NCBI GenBank assembly: GCA_025642075.2
Contig: JAODUO010000879.1
Span: 46,001-110,000 of the forward strand
DNA: 64,000 nt
DNA from: Ridgeia piscesae
Lineage: Eukaryota; Annelida; Polychaeta; Sabellida; Siboglinidae
Reading direction: 5' to 3'
Below the pieces are notes generated by a model. That model was not told the origin of the DNA. It worked only from the letters and a program-made list of their open reading frames with translations, and ran no database searches. The translations under genes and the position numbers were made by a program. Shown here in pieces: positions 1 to 12,900 of the stretch. Positions within the stretch are counted from its first letter, which is position 1. The number at the start of each line of letters is the position of its first letter.

Positions 1-299
1 TTTTATTTTATTTTTAGCTGTCTTTTGAGGTCGAAAAAGACAGTGCATTCGGCATAAACAAACTGTTTACCACTCATTCCATGGGCACGGTACAGTAACA
101 CACAGCCACTGCACTTGTGGCTGGCACAAAATGGAGCACTATTTGGGTCTCAAAATGCAATATTTGTAAAACACAAATACACTTGATTTGTTAGGATTAG
201 GATTAGAGTTAGTGTGAGGCATCCTATGTAGGCAAATATACAGTTATAACAGCATACTTGGGTGGGTCCAAATTCTACACAAGTGCTCTGACCTGCAAC
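1..299. other. no recognisable gene; short TTAGG-like tract
   Basis: I see no conserved coding signal here. A short telomere-like stretch (TTAGGATTAGGATTAGAG) lies near 190-207. It is too short and imperfect to be more than an interstitial tract. Confidence 0.4.
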
Positions 300-1275
300 G
301 GCAGCCTCTAAACCACCTCATAAGTCATTACTGGAGTTTGGCTAATGTGTCATCCCTGTGGCTGTGCCTGTGGTAGTCTCACTTAACTGACTGTCACCTG
401 GCTGTGTAACTTCACTGAGAAGACAGCCTGGTGGCATTATCGGCATTTGAATGTTATCCATGTGGGGCTAAACAATGCTGCCACCTCACGGATCCTGGAT
501 AATCATGCTGTAATTCCAATTTGTAAACAACTGCAAATTTATATTTATTTTTGTGTTAAAGTGACATGGTCCGTTCGCGGTTTTTAATTTTTATTGCAAA
601 ATCATGTTATACAATATACATTATACCTATTATAGCGTAGACAGCCAAAATATGTTTTCATGTACCATATAGGGGTTGAAAATAGACGCAGTAAGGGTGC
701 TTAACGCTGTGTACACATCGACCATGAGGCGTTTTCGAAACCGTTGTAAGCGTGGCTAAAAATCCAGAAGGAAATGCATGATCACGCAATGCAGTATCAC
801 GTGAACACAAGTTGACGCCACTAACGCCACACCCAGCCAGGTGCACAGCTCCTCGTTGGTAAAGGTCAAAGGGTGGTTGTCACTCGCGGCGATTTGAGTG
901 ACAGCATTGGGATTCTTGTAAACATTCAACTTTTAACATTACAAAGTCAGTTCTGTTTCAATAAAACATTTATTGGCGGTCAGGATGCTACAATAGTTAT
1001 ATAACTTATACTGATTAACATGAATTTACAATAAAAATAAAAAGCCACAAAACTGATCAAGTTAAATTTTGAATTATTTTCACAATAGAGCAGTATCTGC
1101 TAAAAATGTATCCTTATTTAATTTGTTATTTCTAATTCGGCCTGAGAATCAATCAGCGTACCCTAATCTGGAGTAAGGCCGCCCTGTCGGTTACATTGGC
1201 AGTCAATTAATATTCCAGTTTTCCAGGCGAAGTTGAGGGGCCGAAAAGTGCTGCTACCTCATGGATCCCATAGCC
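300..1275. repeat. interspersed repeat, copy A (unclassified)
   Basis: Several blocks of this stretch recur in the same order near 60.65-61.26 kb. Shared blocks include AACAATGCTGCCACCTCACG near 471-490, GTATCCTTATTTAATTTG near 1107, AATCAGCGT followed by CTAATCTGG near 1150-1173, and GTTGAGGGGC plus GTGCTGCTACCTCA near 1232-1262. I see no coding capacity. The two ends carry related words (TGCTGCCACCTCACGGATCC and TGCTGCTACCTCATGGATCC), so direct repeats may bound or subdivide it. The family is not identified and the boundaries are approximate. Confidence 0.55.
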
Positions 1276-1719
1276 TACATTAAATTAAGTCCGTGGATAT
1301 TGCACTGAGTCAGTCCATTAATGCACGACTATTGCACCGACAGTTGATTTGGACCAAACCATTGTTCCAAAATAGGGATGCGACTTTATCGCTGCTGCAT
1401 GGCCGTAACAATTGGAGCCCGACTTGACTTGAATAAAAAGTATTACCCTGACCCTAACCCTAACTCACACCCCCATTTTGGAATAGTTGTTCGGTCCAAA
1501 TTTGCCATGCACCCTCAAACTGACATAGTACTTTTGACGGTGCATGGCAGTACCATATTTCGACGCTTTTTTAACAGTGTTTGGTGTTGTTTTCTTTGCC
1601 AAGTTCTAAGTTCAGGCGTCTCTCGTATAAAACTGACTATAGACATAGTCTGACTATGTGAAGTATGTATTGTATGTGCGTTTGTTGCTCAAACAATTCG
1701 ACAAAGCGAAAGGTTCTAA
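1276..1719. other. no recognisable gene
   Basis: Non-coding sequence with a short CCCTAA-like tract (ACCCTGACCCTAACCCTAAC) near 1446-1465. The short open frames here show no conserved domain. Confidence 0.35.
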
Positions 1720-2345
1720 CAGGGTCCCGGTTGATTTGGCCCAAAACGTCTTCGGCCCACCTCAACGTATGATTCGGCCCAGGACGATTCGGACGATTTG
1801 GCCCAGTCAGTCGGATGATTCGGCCCACCTTGTTAAAACACACGGATGCCGTTTTGGACGATTCGGCCCACTGCACGCGAACAGCGGGAATGTTAGGATG
1901 GACTCGGCCCACACTGTGCGTCGGGCCTCACATAACATCACATAGTAATATTAACGACGCGCAAAAACGTTAAGTAACGTCCAATAATAATCACATAATA
2001 ATATTAATGACGCGCACAAACGTTAAGTAACATCCAATAATAATCACATAATAATATTAACGACGTGCAGAAACATTAAGTAACGTCCAATAATAATCAT
2101 ATAATAATTTTTACGATGCCAAAAACATTCAGCAACGTCAACTAATAATAACATAATAAATGTAAACGCCGCATAAAATAATCAACCGCATGTAATGACG
2201 AACGATTCGGCTCATGTAGCTCGCCGAGACACGATGCAGATACGGATGATTCGGCCCAAGTAGGCCGAACCATACCGATTGCAGATTCGGATGATTCGGC
2301 CCAATGGCAATGGGCCGAACACGTTTTGGGCCGAATCATCCGACA
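1720..2345. repeat. cluster of GATTCGGCCCA motifs
   Basis: The 11-mer GATTCGGCCCA, or a one- to two-base variant, appears about nine times: near 1733 (GATTTGGCCCA), 1771, 1796 (GATTTGGCCCA), 1818, 1860, 1901 (GACTCGGCCCA), 2206 (GATTCGGCTCA), 2249 and 2293. One inverted copy, TGGGCCGAATC, lies near 2328. Spacing is irregular, so this is not a simple tandem array. The last direct and inverted copies could pair as a hairpin. Function unknown. Confidence 0.6.
1939..2150. repeat. 53-bp tandem repeat, 4 copies
   Basis: Units begin at 1939, 1992, 2045 and 2098, each starting CACATA(A/G)TAATATTAA or a variant and containing an AACGTTAAGTAACGTCC-type core. The fourth copy is the most diverged. The array sits inside the GATTCGGCCCA cluster and has no coding signal. 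Confidence 0.85.
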
Positions 2346-3308
2346 CCCGTTCTAACAGATGCGCCGACTCTTAAGCACGTTACGGTTATCTGTCACCAGC
2401 AACGACGGCATACGCATTCCCATGCTGTAATGCACATGCGTCGAAAAACTGTCGGTGCAATAGTCCCACAACTATTGTACCGACTTTAGGTGCAATATGA
2501 ATATACACTTCGTTAAATTAATGAAAGGGCTAAATATCGCCCACGTTTCCATAACATTTACATTACTATTATTGTTAAATAAGAAGTGTCTTGCAACAGT
2601 ATATTTACCAACCATGAAAACATGAGTACAGGATTAATAAATTATTCAAACAATTACTTACCATTTTTTATAAAGAAATATTTACTACACATTTTTAATC
2701 CGCGGAAATTTAGATCAGACCTAGACATTGATAAGTTGTGCCATCTATTGGAGAAAACGAACACTATTATTATTAGTTGTATGTGTTGCTGGTAGATGGC
2801 AGGTGAAATTGTGCTGAATATTAATTAATTAATTAATTAAAGCCCACGATATTTTAGAAGTTTTTGACAACTAAATAAATAATCAGTGGTATAACTGATA
2901 AATTGCATTTAATTGGAAGGAGTCGAGAGCACAACAAAGACTGACAGCGGAAAGGGTGCATGTTAGCGCACATACGTGATATTACTACGCGTTATTGACA
3001 TACGCAAACACATACATAATAACACATACTCACACAATTGTATATCATTCTTGTAATGATATTTGCTTATAGTACGAAAACAGGAATTGTTTATCTGAAA
3101 AATTATAATCGTCTGTTAGTGTTATTTATGTTTGTTTCCAGGATTATATTTTGTCGCGGTTTTATATGGAAGTAATACCGTATGTTTTTATTTCGACATG
3201 ACAGCTGAGGCGAGACGGTAAAATGTTTCGTCTGTGTTTCCTCTTAGATGCGACGCATTTAGTCATCGGCATTTCTACTTAAAGTTATAATGGAATAGAA
3301 CATCAAGT
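2346..3308 (+). other. RNF11 upstream region and probable 5' UTR
   Basis: This stretch precedes the RNF11 start codon and should hold its promoter and 5' UTR. I see no clear TATA box. It includes a run of TTAA repeats near 2821-2840. The start codon context at 3309 has A at -3 and G at +4, which is favourable. The transcription start cannot be placed from sequence. Confidence 0.3.
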
Positions 3309-3425
3309 ATGGGGAACTGTTTGAAACAGCCAAATGCGGACGATATTTCTCTTCTGCGAGGAGCTGAAAACAACCAAACGGATGGAACTGACTCGTCGTT
3401 ACTTGGTCCGCCACCACCTTACCAG
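3309..3425 (+). CDS. RNF11: RNF11 exon 1 (coding)
   Basis: Encodes residues 1-39, from the myristoylation signal MGNC to PPPPYQ. It ends CAG before a GTGACA donor, phase 0. The open frame continues past the donor but loses all similarity there. Confidence 0.93.
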
Positions 3426-5568
3426 GTGACACATCTTCATCATTATTTTTACGATTTCACTGACTATTTCTTTGTCAGATCACTACATATACAAATTGTG
3501 TTGATGTTTATGCTTTAACTAAACGTAGAGTTCAGTTTTGTCAGGGTGACATAATGACGTCGCATGTACATACGTCATCGCGAGTTATATCCCTGTGGCG
3601 TGTGTCACCAAGCCGATGACGAGCGACACATGATCGACAGACGACGTAAAACGTCAATCGTCAACAGAGCAACTAAACGACTTTGTTGATGTTGTCACAT
3701 ATATTATTTGATTGTATCTGTTGTTTTGTCATGTAATGTGTACTTTTGTGGTGTTGTACATGCTTACAAATGCTATAGTTTAAGCATTATATACACATGC
3801 AAAGTAACGCATGGATATATGTTATGCTTGCATCTGTCTTTGTTTCCATTTGTCTTTGTCTGTGAATTTCATCCTGCTTCAAATTGAGATAGTATGGGAC
3901 TGTGTTGTTACACTGTGGCAGCTGCATGGTGACGTATATTGTGTCAGCATAACGTTTACTTAAACATACTAATCCAGAATGGGTTTAATAGATAGTATAT
4001 ATATATATATAGCCTGGGTATAGGTAATTAAATTGTTTATAGTCCTTTAATATTGTCATGAATTCAGTTGTGCATTTGTTCCATGCTAGCAAGTTCATTT
4101 CTATCAAGTCATATTGAGCATGAGACTAATATAATGTAATAGTTTCTCATCAACTGATTTTCAAGAGAGTATTGCATATAATCAATTTGAGACTCAAATG
4201 GGATCAACATAATATAACAATTAATGCACAGTATGCATCTACCTTAGTTATTAAGTATGTAAACTTTTTATATTGTTATGTATGTGTTGTCACTTATTAG
4301 ATAACTACTGACAGAATATTTGAGAATCTTTAATGTTGTTGTTATTTGCTGTCTATATACGTGTTTCTTTTTGTGACTGTAATAACCTGTGTTGTAACAT
4401 GAATCAGAAGTTTCAGAATGTAAAAAAATACTATGTCTGATTGTGTTTGTTTTTAGAAAATATGATGACAATCATATATGATGTCATGAATAATGTACTG
4501 TGACAATATCAATAGAAAATATAATAAATTTGTACATTACAGATGTATTATTTGTACATTATAGATGTACTATTTTCTATAAATTGATTGTGCATTATTA
4601 AATGGATCAGAGCAATGTATATTAATTTTAACAAGATTTAACAAGATACTAATTTTTTTGCACAATATTAAAATTGACTGTCAATGCAGTTATTTTGAGT
4701 TTTACTATTGGGTCAGTGTGAATTATGGTAGTAATGGTACACACAGTGAACACAAGGTTCATATAGGGCAAGAGATTGATTTGGAGTCTCTGCACTTCAC
4801 TGCTACCAGACATGACCAGAAGAATAGTAGTGTTGAAGTTTTTTCAGTTTTAGGAGGGCACTTTTGGATCTGTTTGCTGTTTGAGTAATTTGTGTGCTAG
4901 TAGCTGGTGTTGAAAATTGTTCACAGATAAAGCAGGCTGTTGGTGCCAGAAAATGTAAAGAACTCACAAAATATTGGGGGCTCAGCCTCCAACTATAAAT
5001 ATCTGGGGGCATGACCTCCACAAACTCCTCACACTACATTCTTATACCTGTCTTCAGGTACTAGGGCTGGTGGTACAGATTACAGTAGAGTGAGTTGCTT
5101 GACTAAGTCTTGAAATAAGGTCATTAGATAAGACGTGACCCTTTTGTTCTTAGTAAAACTACATGTTAACACTTTGCTCTACCTGGTCAAGATCATGGGT
5201 CAACAATACCTGCACTGTCTGTTTATCAACACAGTTGTATCGAGTACTTCACATTTGTTGTAAGCTTTTATGCTCACTTTATTTATACCAACTACCCAGG
5301 AGGGTATGTCTAATAAGTAGTAATTGTTGACATCAATAGAGGAATTCTCTATTTGATAAGTGATTTATATGCTATAGACAGTGATGTTTCCAGAAGGTAG
5401 TTGGCTTACTCTGTTAACAATTTCATAGAGCTCTTCAACCCTCAGGTGCTGTGATCACTGAATACTGCATTCCCAGTGACTGCATGAAAATCGACTGCAT
5501 CACACCAACTCAAGATTTCGGCTGCAATAACACATTTTATCAATAGGAACATCATATATATTTATATA

Positions 5569-5629
<61 letters not shown>

Positions 5630-6438
5630 ATAATATAGTCTGCTAGTCCATACTCTAGTAAAGATAAGGATGGACTAGTAAACCTGCCTAATAACTACTC
5701 CGGTTGTCTAGTAAAAGTCAACAGGTTGTGTAGTAAAGGTTAACATGTCATCCACCCTACCCTACAGTAGTCAGTCAAGCCTTTGTTGTCACAATGACTC
5801 TAACCTTAACCCATCCGGGGATGCTGCCAGTGAACAACTGGCTGCAGTAGTGACAGCTTCATTTATTGATAAATGATGACATTCTCTTAGGCATAGCCAC
5901 TAGCTATGAATTTGTGTGGGCATTATATGTGTAATTGTAAAATTAATGGTTCTTTATGTGTATAATTTTCTATAATGTGTTATTTTTTATTTCTATTAAT
6001 ACAATTCAGCCGAGCAGTTTTCATAATCATTAGACTGTAATATGAGGTCAATTTCCGGAATGATTATGGAAAATTCATAATGGCAGGCTGCCCCATATCT
6101 GGTAGGATGGTACTACTGTTTGGTTTACCCTACTGGTCAATGAGCGCAATTGGCATCCTTTTTTAGTTGCAGTTTTTTTTTATAGAAATCATATCTTCGG
6201 TTCTGCATGAATTACTTTTGTTATTTCTTATTACTACTTTGCTACCTTTATGAATATTGCATTGTTATTTAATTGGGGTTGCAAAAGCACATAGTTTTTT
6301 AGTTTTAAATAAATTGTGACAACTTAAATTTGGGTTGTTTTGATATTTTCCTGGACTAATAAACCTTTTGGGGACTAGTAAAATGTTGTCTTTACTAGTC
6401 CCACTCTCTAGTAAAATAAATGCCAAAGTTCTACCACT

Positions 6439-6485
<47 letters not shown>

Positions 6486-6940
6486 TATATATATATGTAT
6501 ATATATAAAATGGCTTATCATATTAAAGTGTCACACACTGTGCGGTCGCTGAATGGGCTTCGTGTACTTAAATGGTGAAATAGTAAACCAATTGATTTAT
6601 GTGAATTTTCTGGATGAGTGCCTCATATGCCAGTAGTTACTGACTGGAATCAAAGTTCTGGGTAACACAGTACAGACAAAACATTGCAACTGTTGTAGAG
6701 TAATTACTTAATTAGTGGGCTTTTGCTAAACCACAGTAGTGGACACTGTTGCCTGCAGCAGGCCAAGTGGTAGACACAGTGACTCTTATCTGGGCTGTTC
6801 ATGAGAAGTGATACAGCTAATGATCAGAGTCAGTAGTAGGCTGCATTTTAGAGTAAGAGTATTATTTATTGGGTTGCATTACAGGATAGTTTATACTTGG
6901 TACAGGTAATTGTTGTATTGAAGTGTACCCTGTATCAGTG

Positions 6941-6996
<56 letters not shown>

Positions 6997-9900
6997 TGCG
7001 TGCATGCATGCATGCATGTGTATGCATGCAAGCATGTGTGACACAATGTTTGTGTGGTAGAGGTGTATGTGTTTGATAAGTGTATGTGGTGCATATGTGT
7101 GTATGCATGTGGATGTTTGTGTGCATGACTGTGTGTGTGCATGTATATGTGTAGATGGGTGCATGTATGTGCCTGTGGACTGGTACACCTACATTTGGGT
7201 GTGGTTCTCATGCTATATAAAACTTTCTTTCATGCCAGCTGTGAGTCACACTTTCTTAGGATTCATTTCATTTGTTTTCCACGTTTAATACAAACAGTGA
7301 CTGCGTCTGTAAACTGACCTCTTGCCTACAATTTTGTCTCCAGGTGAGTGGTCCCATGTACCACCCTACCCCTAACATCAGTCGCCCTGTCGCCCAACTG
7401 ACAGAGGAGGAACAGGTGAAGATAGCAAAGCGCATTGGCCTCATCAACCAGCTACCAACCGGAGTGTTTGACGGCACAAGAAAGGCAAAGGAGTAAGTCA
7501 TTTCTGAATTGTTCAACTCCATGTACAGTGGGTGGCCTTTCCTAGTTTCTCAGTCTTTCCGTGTTTGTTTGTGTTAGTGTATTGGTGTGTTTGGGGATGG
7601 GTGGGTGTGTGGAGTGGTGGTGGTTGTGTGGTTGTGTGTGTGTATGTGTGTGCAATGAAGCATCTCATGACAAAAGCTGATTAATTACTTAGTATTCATT
7701 GTGGTGGTCATGGTTTAGTGTAATGAATAATGTATGCACTAGTATCTCATAGACAGCATGCTTGCAATTGATTGATGCTGTACCTTAGGACCTGTCCTTA
7801 CTTGCACTAGGATGCCTCTGTATCGAGTTGTTCATTTCTGGTATGCACATCTAGCATATGACTGAAACATTGAATTATATTGCAATTATTGGCTAGGCAT
7901 CATATGTGGTTAAACTGTTATAGTGCGTGATAACATTTGTATACTTTTTTTAATAAAGTACTAATTCATAAACTTGTTGGAGGTTTGATCTATCAATGAC
8001 TTTGAGTTAGGTCACTAATTGGTCACTCACTGGTGTGTCTCGGTACAGTTTGAATGATAAAGAGTATTCACTACACACTGACAAATGGTACTTTGTACAT
8101 TTGGCTCATACTATTGTGATGGTCAGTCATTAATCATTAGGGAGGTATCATAGTAGTATAATCATACAAGATTAATCTGCACAGTTACCAGTACACCAGC
8201 CAAGTGCAAGTTTCAGAGCATCTGGACAACAGGTGATTATAACACTGCAACCTACAGATTGGTAGGAGATTATTGAGTGAGATGCAAGGTTATCTAGCTC
8301 CTGTGTTTCTATTCTAAAATGTTGTATGCTCAGGTACATTAATAACTGCCTCTATCAGTAAAGTCTGAGATCGCACAGTTTATTTGAATCACTAAACACA
8401 AAACTGGTATTAAGAACACTAGAATAACAACAACAAAATGAAATCATCCAGCATGACATCATGGTAGTGTAAACAACATACTGGACTCATGGCAATTGAC
8501 TGTAGTGTTGTTATAGTACCGATACTCAATTTTCTAATGTACACTTATGTTATTATTGTTCTTGTGTTACTCCTGTTCAGGCTAGTTGTCAATAAACATT
8601 TAGTTAGAAACCAGCGGTAGTTGATGTAGTCCTTGATGCCTACCAATAATCACTGTTTTCTATGATGACATCAGCCGTCATTTATACTACAGTGTATATC
8701 TTTTATTAATTAAACTGTAGAAAACATTCATTAGAATAGCAACAACAAAATATTTAATAATGTTCCTAATGTGGTTGATTTTCATTTCCAGTATAGGAGG
8801 CAGATGTCCCCATGTATTTAATTATGCCACCTTGGTGCTGAAGAAGGTCAAAAAGAATGTGTTGTAGTTCACACTTTGTGGCCAGCTGGAAAAATGTGTC
8901 GGTCATTAATGGTTTAAATTTATAATCTAGTGAAATGTATATTAATTGGACAAGTATAATTTACATTGCTAGCATGCTGTACACTGGGTACAGTGTATTA
9001 ATTTTAGAGTTTATGCACAAGCCTCATAAGTGTGTACACAACTGCTCTCACTTGCGACTAGTGTTTACATCTAGTCATCTAGTGGTGGCGCCCCGTAGCG
9101 GATAGGTTTTCATTATAGTCACTGTCTCACCCGGTGACTAAGCAAAACACTACATTACGGTGTTTTGATTAATGTTGTATAGAAAATGCTGGGTTGTTTA
9201 ATTAAAACACACTGTCACTGCGAATGCACATCTGTTTGACATGTGCTCTGTGTTGTAGATGTGTCATCTGTTTGACGTGTGCTCTGTGTTGTAGATGTGT
9301 CATCTGTTTGACGTGTGCTCTGTGTTGTAGATGTGTCATCTGTTTGACGTGTGCTCTGTGTTGTAAACCTGTTGTCTGTTTGACGTGTGCTCTGTGTTGT
9401 AGATGTGTCATCTGTTTGACGTCTGCTCTGTGTTATAGATGTGTCATCTGTTTGACGTGTGCTCTGTGTTGTAGATGTGTCATCTGTTTGACGTGTGCTC
9501 TGTGTTGTAGATGGGTCATCTGTTTGACGTGTGCTCTGTGTTGTAGATGGGTCATCTGTTTGACGTCTGCTCTGTGTTGTAGATGTGTCATCTGTTTGAC
9601 GTGTGCTCTGTGTTGTAGATGTGTCATCTGTTTGACGTCTGCTCTGTGTTGTAGATGTGTCATCTGTTTGACGTGTGCTCTGTGTTGTAGATGTGTCATC
9701 TGTTTGACGTGTGCTCTGTGTTGTAGATGTGTCATCTGTTTGACGTCTGCTCTGTGTTGTAGATGTGTCATCTGTTTGACGTGTGCTCTGTGTTGTAGAT
9801 GTGTCATCTGTTTGACGTGTGCTCTGTGTTGTAAACCTGTTGTCTGTTTGACGTGTGCTCTGTGTTGTAGATGGGTCATCTGTTTGACGTGTGCTCTGTG

Positions 9901-12900
9901 TTGTAAACCTGTTGTCTGTTTGACGTGTGCTCTGTGTTGTAGATGTGTCATCTGTTTGACGTGTGCTCTGTGTTGTAGATGTGTCATCTGTTTGACGTGT
10001 GCTCTGTGTTGTAAACCTGTTGTCTGTTTGACGTGTGCTCTGTGTTGTAGATGTGTCATCTGTTTGACGTGTGCTCTGTGTTGTAAACCTGTTGTCTGTT
10101 TGACGTGTGCTCTGTGTTGTAGATGTGTCATCTGTTTGACGTGTGCTCTGTGTTGTAAACCTGTTGTCTGTTTGACGTGTGCTCTGTGTTGTAGATGTGT
10201 CATCTGTTTGACGTGTGCTCTGTGTTGTAGATGTGTCATCTGTTTGACGTGTGCTCTGTGTTGTAGATGTGTCATCTGTTTGACGTGTGCTCTGTGTTGT
10301 AGATGTGTCATCTGTTTGACGTGTGCTCTGTGTTGTAAACCTGTTGTCTGTTTGACGTGTGCTCTGTGTTGTAGATAGAGGGCTTTTTGTGTCATCTGTT
10401 TGACGTGTGCTCTGTGTTGTAGATGTGTCATCTGTTTGACGTGTGCTCTGTGTTGTAGATGTGTCATCTGTTTGACGTGTGCTCTGTGTTGTAAACCTGT
10501 TGTCTGTTTGACGTGTGCTCTGTGTTGTAGATGGTCATCTGTTTGACGTGTGCTCTGTGTTGTAAACCTGTTGTCTGTTTGACGTGTGCTCTGTGTTGTA
10601 GATGTGTCATCTGTTTGACGTGTGCTCTGTGTTGTAGATGTGTCATCTGTTTGACGTGTGCTCTGTGTTGTAAACCTGTTGTCTGTTTGACGTGTGCTCT
10701 GTGTTGTAGATGTGTCATCTGTTTGACGTGTGCTCTGTGTTGTAAACCTGTTGTCTGTTTGACGTGTGCTCTGTGTTGTAGATGTGTCATCTGTTTGACG
10801 TGTGCTCTGTGTTGTAGATGTGTCATCTGTTTGACGTGTGCTCTGTGTTGTAAACCTGTTGTCTGTTTGACGTGTGCTCTGTGTTGTAGATGTGTCATCT
10901 GTTTGACGTGTGCTCTGTGTTGTAGATGTGTGTCTGTTTGACGTGTGCTCTGTGTTGTAGATGTGTCATCTGTTTGACGTGTGCTCTGTGTTGTAGATGT
11001 GTCTCTGTTTGACGTGTGCTCTGTGTTGTAGATGTGTCATCTGTTTGACGTGTGCTCTGTGTTGTAGATGTGTCATCTGTTTGACGTGTGCTCTGTGTTG
11101 TAGATGGTCGTCTGTTTGACGTGTGCTCTGTGTTGTAGATGTGTCATCTGTTTGACGTGTGCTCTGTGTTGTAAACCTGTGTCTGTTTGACGTGTGCTCT
11201 GTGTTGTAGATGTGTCATCTGTTTGACGTGTGCTCTGTGTTGTAGATGTGTCATCTGTTTGACGTGTGCTCTGTGTTGTAGATGTGTCATCTGTTTGACG
11301 TGTGCTCTGTGTTGTAGATGTGTCATCTGTTTGACGTGTGCTCTGTGTTGTAGATGTGTCATCTGTTTGACGTGTGCTCTGTGTTGTAGATGGGTCATCT
11401 GTTTGACGTGTGCTCTGTGTTGTAGATGTGTCATCTGTTTGACGTGTGCTCTGTGTTGTAGATGTGTCATCTGTTTGACGTGTGCTCTGTGTTGTAGATG
11501 TGTCATCTGTTTGACGTGTGCTCTGTGTTGTAGATGTGTCATCTGTTTGACGTGTGCTCTGTGTTGTAGATGTGTCATCTGTTTGACGTGTGCTCTGTGT
11601 TGTAGATGTGTCATCTGTTTGACGTGTGCTCTGTGTTGTAGATGTGTCATCTGTTTGACGTGTGCTCTGTGTTGTAGATGTGTCATCTGTTTGACGTGTG
11701 CTCTGTGTTGTAGATGTGTCATCTGTTTGACGTGTGCTCTGTGTTGTAGATGTGTCATCTGTTTGACGTGTGCTCTGTGTTGTAGATGTGTCATCTGTTT
11801 GACGTGTGCTCTGTGTTGTAGATGTGTCATCTGTTTGACGTGTGCTCTGTGTTGTAGATGTGTCATCTGTTTGACGTGTGCTCTGTGTTGTAGATGTGTC
11901 ATCTGTTTGACGTGTGCTCTGTGTTGTAGATGTGTCATCTGTTTGACGTGTGCTCTGTATTGTAGATGTGTCATCTGTTTGACGTGTGCTCTGTGTTGTA
12001 GATGGGTCATCTGTTTGACGTGTGCTCTGTGTTGTAAATCTGTCGTCTGTTTGACGTGTGCTTGTGTTGTATATGTGTCATCTGTTTGACGTGTGCTCTG
12101 TGTTGTAAATCTGTCGTCTGTTTGACGTGTGCTATGTGTTGTATATGTGTCATCTGTTTGACGTGTGCTCTGTGTTGTAAATCTGTCGTCTGTTTGACGT
12201 GTGCTCTGTGTTGTATATGTGTCATCTGTTTGACGTGTGTTCTGTGTTGTAAATGTGTCGTCTGTTTGACGTGTGCTATGTGTTGTATATGTGTCATCTG
12301 TTTGACGTATGTTCTGTGTTGTAAATCTGTCGTCTGTTTGACGTGTGCTCTGTGTTGTAAATGTGTCGTCTGTTTGACGTGTGCTATGTGTTGTATATGT
12401 GTCATCTGTTTGACGTATGTTCTGTGTTGTAAATCTGTCGTCTGTTTGACGTGTGCACTGTGTTGTAAATCTGTCGTCTGTTTGACATGTGCTCTGTGTT
12501 GTAGATGTGTCATGTGTTTGATGTGTGCTCTGTGTTGTAGATGTGTCATGTGTTTGACGTGTGCTCTGTGTTGTAGATGTGTCATGTGTTTGATGTGTGC
12601 TCTGTGTTGTAGATGTGTCGTGTTTGACGTGTGCTCTGTGTTGTAGATGTGTCGTGTTTGACGTGTGCTCTGTGTTGTAGATGTGTCATCTGTTTGACGT
12701 GTGCTCTGTATTGTAGATGTGTCATCTGTTTGATGTGTGCTCTGTGTTGTAGATGTGTCATGTGTTTGATGTGTGCTCTGTGTTATAGATGTGTCATCTG
12801 TTTGACATGTGCTCTGTGTTGTAGATGTGTCATCTGTTTGACGTGTGCTCTGTGTTGTAGATGGGTCATCTGTTTGACGTGTGCTCTGTGTTGTAGATGT

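Larger units (their letters stand above)
3426..7343 (+). other. RNF11 intron 1
   Basis: Begins GTGACA and ends TTGTCTCCAG. The first 240 bases hold several CRE-like half sites (TGACGTCG, TACGTCAT, ACGTCAAT). Farther in are two (TA)n tracts, a TG/TGCG microsatellite and repeated ACTAGTAAA-type words near 5640-5740 and 6350-6420. No independent gene is recognised. Confidence 0.8.

Noticed and set aside
6862..7317. His/Thr-rich and Cys/Val-rich ORFs
   Set aside because: They read through a TG/TGCG microsatellite in RNF11 intron 1.
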